A stretch of 64,000 bases of DNA from UBA5336 sp038526245 (GTDB lineage Bacteria; Pseudomonadota; Alphaproteobacteria; Caulobacterales; Hyphomonadaceae). The stretch spans positions 62,001 to 126,000 of the forward strand of contig JBCBGZ010000001.1 in the NCBI GenBank assembly GCA_038526245.1. Reading direction: 5' to 3'. Below, one piece after another: positions 47,501 to 56,500 of the stretch. Made by a program: the position numbers and the translations under genes. Under the pieces are notes generated by a model. That model was not told the DNA's origin. It was given only the letters and a program-made list of their open reading frames with translations, and searched no databases. The first letter of the stretch is position 1, and every line of letters starts with the position of its first letter.

Positions 47501-50500
47501 ACAGGTGACCTCTACGATGGCAACAATGGCAGCGCGCACCCCGGCCCAATCCTCCCGGATGCCAGTGTGCTGGCCAATACGCCGCTTATTATCTTCAACA
47601 CAGAGCGCAGCGATCCAGACCCTGAAGACACGACAAATCTGACCTACGAGTTCCCTGTCGAAGCGGGCACCACAGTCGAAGTGCGCCTGTTCTTTGCCGA
47701 ACTGTTTGGTGGCGTCGACCTCGTCGGTGAGCGCATTATGGACGTGGCCGTCGAGGGCACGGTTGATCCGGCCCTGGACAATATTGACCAGATCGCGATC
47801 GCCGGGCCGAAGGGCGCGTTCATGCGCACGGTTCAGGTTGTGGTCAGCGAAGATGGCATACTAGACATTGAGGCCATATCCCAACTGGACAATCAGCGCT
47901 CAGCCTTGAAAGCCATTGAAGTGGTCAAGATCGCCGATCCGGTGGATGAGGCGCCAACAATTGATCAGGGCATTGCGGCCCAGTCGACCGACGAAGATGC
48001 TCTCTATGACTTCACAGTCCCTGCAGATGCCTTTGCCGATGATGGCGGTGCGGAGAACCTGACGCTTGCGGCGACGCTGGCCGACGACACAGCGCTTCCA
48101 GCCTGGCTTTCATTTGATGCAGATACTGGGGCCTTCTCCGGCACGCCCGAGAATGGTGATGTGGGCACGGTCTCCGTGAAAGTGACGGCGACGGATGCGG
48201 CCGGACAGAGTGTGGACGCGCTCTTCGACCTGACCGTCAACAACACCAACGATGCACCGACAGTTGAGAGCACCACGGACACCGCGACGGCTACGGCGGG
48301 CGAGGAAACGGTCATCGATCTCGCGCCGTTCCTGACATTCGATGATGTCGATGTCGGGGATGTGGTTACGCCAGTGCTCTCGGCCTCCGATCCATCGATC
48401 ACAATTGATGGTACGACCGTCACCGTCCCGGCCACACTAGCCGAAGGCAGCTACACCATCACAGTTGGGGCCACGGACATCGCTGAAGCCGAAGCCGCCA
48501 CGGTTGAGATCACCCTAAACGTGGAAGCTGCACCGGACACCACAGCGCCGGTCGCTGTATTCGCACCGATCGACACGATTACGGATGCGGACGCGCCGAT
48601 CATCGTCGAAGTCACAATCACCGACGATGTGGCGCTCCAGGTCGAGACCGTTGCACCAGGCGACGTCTTGCTCAGTGGCCCAGGTGTCAACGATCTGATC
48701 GCCAGCGACTTCGACTTCAACGTTGAAACCGGTGTGGCCACATACACCTTCACGCCGCCAGTTGGCGGATGGGAAAATGGCGAGTTTACCGCCTCGCTTG
48801 CGGCAGCTTCCGTGACGGACCTCGCTGGCAATCCGATTGCGGCGAGCAGCACATCTGCAACGGTCGAGGTGCCTGAGCCCGTATTGGTCTCCATTTCGGA
48901 TCTCGATCCCGTCGAAGAGAGCGGGGACGTTGGTGCCACCGCGTTGGTTTTTGCGGTCCAGCTTTCCGAAGCGCAAAGCGCAACGCTTTCCGCAGAAGTG
49001 TCCGTCAAAATTGGGGATGGCGCCGCAGTGGTCACCACGCAAACACTGGAGTTCGATGCCAACGGTGTCGGCGAGCTGGTTGTGAGTGCGCCGAACGACA
49101 ATGAGGACAACGGTGCGGAAACCGTTCAGGTCACAATCCTGTCCATCACCGACGAGGGCTTCGAGGTCGACTCAACGGCCGCAACGGGCTCCGTCAGTGT
49201 CACTGAGGACGATCAGGATCTGACGGCTCCAACGGGCATCATCCAGCCTGCAACGGATGTCGCAACGCCGTTCGATGCTGCCGCGATCAGCGTGGTGTTC
49301 AGTGACGATGTGGCGCTCGACGAGGCTTCGATTGATGGCGACGAACTGACCATTAGCGACGGTACGACAACCGTTACCGCGGCGCTCGTAGACTTTGATG
49401 TCCTGAACGGCATTGCGACCTATTCCGCTGACGCTCCGGTTGGCGGCTGGGCTGCGGAGACGCTCGATGTGACTTTGCTTGCCGGATCGGTCTTCGATGC
49501 TGCAGGCAACACCAACGAAAGCGCGGCTTCGTCGGTTACAGTGATCCCTGTGCCGGTTGTCGTTTCGCTGGTCCAGGCGGGTGCATTGACCCTCTTCGAA
49601 GAGAATGAGGATGGCCTGACCCTGACCATTCAACTTTCAGAGGCAGCGACCGAGCAAACGACGGTCACATTCGAAATCACGGGTGATGTTCAGGCCGACG
49701 AAGACTATCGCGCGATCCCTGAAAGCCAGGTGACGTTCGATATCGGCGAGGACACCGCTACGGTGATCCTGGAAATCTTCAATGACACCGACTTCGAGGC
49801 CGATGAAGCGCTCAACCTGACGCTGACATCGACGACAAGCGGAACGATTGATCCGAATGCGAACCTGCTCGCAGTGACGATCGTAAGCGATGACCCAGAG
49901 CCTCCGGTAACGGCTGATCCGATTGAACTGGAAGCTGAAGACTTCACCGGATTGGACAACAGCGCTTTCTTCGCCCAGGGCGCAGGAGATGCTTCGAACA
50001 ACGCCTTGATCCGCTTGAACTCCCAAGAGGAGAGCACGGTCAGTACTGACCTGCCAGAAGGCGTGACACCGGGCGTGTACACAATCGCGGTGACCTACTT
50101 CGACGAGAGCGATGGCCAGTCTACCGCATCGATAGCCGTCGGCGGTGAGACGGTGGGCAGCTGGATCTGGGACAATGACGGGCCCGGCAATGCTGCACAG
50201 GGTGAAAACCTGCGCACCATCGAGTTCAAGAATATACTGATCGAGGAAGGCGATGACTTCTCGCTGACTGGCCTGCGAGGCGACGGCGAGTTTGTTCGCG
50301 TTGACAAGGTGGCCTTTATCCGCACGGGCGACACGCCAGCCAATGAGCCTCCAACCGGGGACGACATTCCAGATCTGGTGGAAGTGGATGCGGGCGCGGC
50401 CTTCACCATTCCGTTCACCTTCACCGATCCGGAGGGCGGTCTGGTCACGACCACGGCAACCCTGTCCGATGGCAACCCGCTGCCGGATTGGATCACGCTG

Positions 50501-53500
50501 GACGAAAACGGTCTTTCAGGGACAGCGCCTGACGAACTCACCGGTCAGTCCATCGAAGTCACCGTGACGGCGAGCGATCCTGAGAATAACAGCATCACAG
50601 ACACGTTCACAGTTGAGCTGAAGGATGTAACGCCGCCAGTGGTCGTGCTGCAGCCGACCGGTCCGGCCGATCCAGACAGCGAAATCCGCGTGATCGTGGA
50701 CTTCCAGGATGCTGGCGCGCTTGATGTTTCAACGGCGGCACTCGAAGACTTCAGCCTCACAGGACCGGATGGAACACTTGCGCCCGTGGGTATCGTTCTG
50801 AATCCGACAACCCTGCAAATCGAGGTGATCTTCGATGCGCCGGTCGACGGATGGACCTCCGGTGATTACACGGCATCGCTGGTGGACGGTGGCCTCTCCG
50901 ACCTTGGCGGAAATGCCTCCCTGCCAAGCACACCGGTTGTCTTCGCGGTCGTTGGAAACGAGACCGATGGACCAACGGCGACAGTCAACACGGGCGGCAC
51001 GACCGGCAATCAGGAAGACTTGCAGATCACAGTCGTGCTCGCAGACGAGACTGGCATCGATGAAGCAAGCATCCAGCCGACCGATCTCGTGATTGAAGAC
51101 GAAAGCGGTGTGGTCACGCCGGCCACAAGCTTTGATTTCGATGTCGACACCAACACAGTCACGTTCACCTTCGCTGTGCCGGTGGGAGGGTTTGCGCCTG
51201 GCAACTACAGTGTGACGCTGGTTGAAGGCGCTGTTCTCGATACGCTCGGCAACGCGTCCTCGGCGACGCTGCCAGAACCGCTGATCATCGAAGATACGTC
51301 CGCAGAAGTCGGCGCCAATCTCGATGAAGACCTCGACGATGACGGCGCGGTCAATTCCGCAGACGCCGATATCGACGAAGACGGCACGGCCAACGCGGAT
51401 GACCGGTTTGCCTATGACGCCAATGATGGTGATGTGCAGCTCAGCGATATCGGCGCGATCAACATTGATCTTGCGGGGCTTGCCGATGGTGACTCGCCCT
51501 TCAAAGCGGGCTTCACCGGCGTCATGCCAGCCTTTAGCGCAGGCACGGTCGAGCTGGACTATGCCACGAACAATGGCGCCCAGGTCGTCTCGACGGACAA
51601 TGGCAACCGACTCGTGGTGGAAAGCTCCGCGACCGATACGAATGAAGGCGAGGCGGCCTTCACATTCGGCGCTAAGGTCAGCGATGACTTCACGCTGTCA
51701 GGCACGTTCGACAATCCATACTTCAACGGTCTGGAAACCCCTGAAACGCCTGCCGACTTCGAGCAGTATGGTCTCATTATCGGCATCGATGGCGGCACGT
51801 TTGTGAAGTTCGTGACGGGCTCGCCGGGGGCAGACTTCGAACTGTCCGGCAAGACGGCCAATGTAGACGATGCCAACCCGCCAAAGCTCAACCCATTGGC
51901 CGATAAGGTCTCCCATGCGGCGACCAAGCTGGACCTCGATGCGGAAGTCACAGAGACGGAAGTCATCTTCACCGGCACCTGGACAACGCTGGATGCGGAC
52001 GGGAACACATTGCAGACGGGCGCGCTCGCGCCGATGACGCTAACGTCCGGCCCAATCTTTGATGCGATCCAGGCTGGCGACACGGCTCTGGCCTTCGGTA
52101 TCAGCCACACGCAAGTGGGCGGGGCGGACGATCCGTTCCCAGTCAGCCTGTCCGAGCTCTCGCTCACTGATGGCAATCTGGATCTGGCCGGTCCAACGGC
52201 GACCCTGGTCGTAGATCCAGTGGTCGACACCAATTCCGACATCGTGGTCACAGCCACATTTGCTGACGATACGGGTGTCGATCCGGCCACTTTAGATGGC
52301 GATGAAGTAGTACTGACGTCTGACAATGTCGCCGACGTGATCCCAACACCGACCTTTGTCGACAATCAGGACGGCACGGCAACTTACACGTTCGCCGCGC
52401 CTGACGGCGGTTGGCTGGGCTCGGACTTCTCCGTCGCTCTGGTGGAAGCCAGCGTGGCTGACACCTCTCCAGCAGCCAACACCAATGCTGCGGGAACCCC
52501 GGTCAACTTCACGATTGCGGACCCGGCAACTCCGGGCGCCAACCTCGATGAAGACTTCGACCAGGACACCATCCTGAACAATCAGGACGACGACATCGAC
52601 CAGGACGGCATTGCCAATGCCGCCGATCGGTTTGCCTATGATGACACCAATCAGGGTGTGGACCTGCCAACCGTTGGAAGCGTGGATATCAGCTTCGAAG
52701 GACTTGAGGCCGGCGACTCGCCGTTCGCTGCGGGCTTCACAGGCGTGAACCCAACCTTTGACGGTGTTGTTCAGGAGCTCGACTACGCCACCAACAATGG
52801 GGCGCAGGTGGTCGATACGCCGAACGGTAAGCGTCTGCAGATCGAATCGAGCGCGACCGACACCAACAATGCGTCGTCGGCCTTCACGTTCGGTGCGTCA
52901 GTCGGTGATGAGTTCACGTTCACCGGCAAGTTCGACAATCCATACTTTGATGGAAATGAAACGCCGGAGAACTCTGAGCAGTACGGCATTATCATCGCGA
53001 CCGATGGCGGCGACTTCCTGAAACTGGTGGCCGGCTCGCCGGGTGCTCTGTTCGAACTGTCTGGGAAGACCGAAAATGTCGGTTTCGACGGTGCAGACCT
53101 GAAGGTCAGCCCCGCTGGTCTGACGGCAACCAGCTATGCGTCCGTGGAATTGACCATCGATACGTTGGTGACCGCAACCGAGGTGATCTTTTCTGGCAGC
53201 TACACGGCGTTCGACGAGACCGGAGGCGTGATAAGCACCGGTGCGATCGGCACCAAGACGCTGACGTCTGGAGAGCTGTTCGACGCGATCCAGGGCGGCG
53301 CTGATGTGCCAGCCTTCGGCGTGACACACACTCAGGTGGGTGGATCGAACGACCCGTTCACGGTCAGTGTGGAGAGCCTGTCGCTCACCGATGGCAACCT
53401 CGATACCGATGGCCCGGACGCGGTCATCGAAAGCGATGGTCCTGCCAACGCCAATGCGCCGCTCGTGGTCACGGTGACTTATGCCGATGACACAGGTGTC

Positions 53501-56500
53501 GACTTCGCAACGATTGATGGAGACGAGCTGTTGCTCACCTCCAACGATGACGGAGACGTCTTTGGAACACCTGCAGTCGTTGACCTGGGCGGCGGTGCGT
53601 ACACCTACACCTATGCAGCGCCGGCCGGCGGTTGGGGCGGAACGCTGTTCACCGCGTCACTTGCTGCCGACACGTTGGCAGATACGCTTGGCAATGCGAA
53701 CGAGGCTGGTGCGCCGGTTGAGTTCTCTCGCCAGGATGTCGACCCCGTCGACGATATCCTCGCAAACCTTGATGGCGTCGATAATGACGGCCAATACGGC
53801 GCGGGCGATACCGGTTCGGTGATCCTCACCATCATGGATGGCGTGAACAATGTTCGCTCGTCCAACTTCGGAGCGAACTCATTCGAGCTGAAGAATACCG
53901 GCGATAAGCAAGTTGCGGCGGTCTTCATTGACGTGCGGGATGCGGTCTATGGCGACAGCGTGTTCGACTTTGATGGCTCGGGCGGCGACACAGCTGCGAA
54001 GCCGTTTGATGTGAACTCTGAAACCGGGGACGGCACTGGCGCTCTGTTCGAGGCGGGCGAAACCTATCTCCTGCCAGGCACGCAGCCCATTCCGAACACA
54101 TCCGGCGGTGGCGTGACGGCAGGGGGCGGCTTCCGCGGTCTGCTGATCAAGTTCGACGGCAGCGATAGCGGCTTCGAGAATGGTGAAATGGTCGGCTTCT
54201 CCGGCGACATGGATCCAAACTCCATTGCCGGCTTGCTCAAGGGCTCTGGCGCGGACAGCGGCGTCGATGACGGAGCGATTGATGGCTGGGATGTCGGCGG
54301 CGTTTCAGGTGCGGAGCTGATTGGCTCCAAGTTCACCGTGGTGTTCGACGATGGCTCCACCGCCACCGGCTATCTCCACTCCGATGGCTCGCTTGCAGGA
54401 AGCGTCGGCGAAGCGGTTGAAGGGCGCGGTGCTCCGACCGTCAGCGTCACCGTGGACGGCTTCGACGCGAATGACACGAACGCTGTTTACGGCGGAACTG
54501 AGCCTGTGATCGAAGTCGATGGCCCAGCTGGTGCAACCGTGCGCGTGGTGCTGACCAAGGGATTCAACCCCGTCACGAACCCCGATGGCGGTATCGCCGA
54601 TATTGTGGCCAACCGTCTGGCAACCCAGCATCCGGAGTTCGAGGCCAATAATGCCTTCGACGTCCAGACCGTGGATGTGGTCATTGGGCCGGATGGAACG
54701 GCGACGGTTCCGATCAACGCCTTTGACTACAATAACGACCCCGGAAATGTGGACATCCCGGATGCCGGCATCCAGCCGATTTCCGTGTCCGCTGCGGTCA
54801 TCGTGGACTCCACCGATACGAGCTTTGCTGACAAGGTCGCGCTCGGCCCAGTCTCTGATACTGTCTACCTGACCAACCCAACGGGGACGCCAGTTGTGCC
54901 GGGCACGACACCGCCAGAGCCACAGAAAGTCTTCCTGGCTGAAAATGGTACGGTTGTGTTTGAAGCTGAAAGTGCGGACCGCTCCAGCACAAATGGCTGG
55001 GTCTTCGAGACGACGGAAGAAGGCTCCAATGAGAACCCGGACCCAAGCGGCGAGGGTTACATCATCTGGGAAGGTGGCAACTCGTTCCAGAACCCTGCCA
55101 GCAACTCGGCGCTGAGCTACACATTCCAGACCGATGAAGGCGGGAACTACGTCCTCAAAGGCAAGTTCGGTCGCCGGAATGAGCCAGACACCACCGAAGC
55201 CAATGACGCTTTTGTCAGGCTGCTCGACTCCGAGGGCAACCCGGTCGATCCCGTGCCGCAAGGCGGGGGAGGCGAGACCATTCTCCACGTGAAGAATGGT
55301 GAAGCGATTGAGGTTCCAACCTCGCAGTTCGATCCTGACAATCCGCCAAACGGATCGGTTCTCGCCGACGCTGAAAAGTGGATGAAGTTCTACATTGGCG
55401 GCGTGGGTCTGAACGAGCTTTCAGCGGGCGGTCAGAACGGGGACAATGGCGGTATCAATGTCGTCTACAACCTCGATCCGAACGAGACCTACACACTGCA
55501 GGTTGCTGGCCGCTCGAATGACTTCGAGATCGACAAACTGGCTCTGAGCAATAATGGGGCAGGGGCGGCGACCCAGGCGGCGAACAATGGCGCTGAGTCC
55601 GACTTCTTCATCTCCGGCCCGACCGAGCCTGAAGTTGATGTCGAGATCAACGACCTGACCGTTGTCCAGGGCAATGGTGTCTCCTTCACCATTCCGGCGA
55701 ATGCATTCGATGATGCAGACGGTGATGCGCTGATCCTCACGGCGCCAGGCCTACCGTCCGGCTTCACGTTCGAAAACGGTGTCGTCACTGCGCCGGATAA
55801 CCTGCCACTCGGAAGCTATCCGATCACAATCGTGGCCACCGATGATGACCAGAATTCTGTGAGCCAGACTTTCAACATCATCATCGCAGAGCAGGGCGCA
55901 CAGCAGGACTTCCAGGCTGTGACCCTTGGCGCCCAGGATGACATCGAGCTCGGAAGCTCGATCAACTCCAACGACCTGGAAACGGACAAGACGATCCAGA
56001 TCCGCCTGACGGTGGAAGATGGCGTCACCAACGTGACCAATGTCGAAAGCGCGTTGATCAGCTGGCGGTCCGACCGGACCCATTCCGGCGATGCGACCCT
56101 CACCTTCCAGGTCGAGGACACCAAGGAGGCTGGCGACTTCCAGAACGGGAAAGACTTCCTTCCGGGATCGGTGGAAGCTGACATTACGGGCACCTGGCAA
56201 GATGAAGCCACGATTGAAAACGTGGCCGACATTGCCAGCCTGGTGAACGAGCTTATCGCCAGCCAGGGTCCGCTGAATGGTGGCGACATCATCAACCTCC
56301 AGATCACGGGCGAGGGGGCCACACGCTTCATCGAGCATATCTCGGTGACGCTGGATATCTCCGCGACGGGCGGATCCACGGGAGGAGGCAACACACCTCC
56401 GGTCGTGGCCAACGCACTGCCCGACGCCGATGTCCAGGATGGTGATGCGGTCAACATCGACCTGTCGAATGTCTTCAGCGATGCAGACAATGACGGGCTG

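Noticed and set aside
51305..53390. A CRISPR-like or tandem array
   Set aside because: The repeats are coding modules of about 300 residues, not short spaced repeats. No CRISPR array was seen anywhere in the window.
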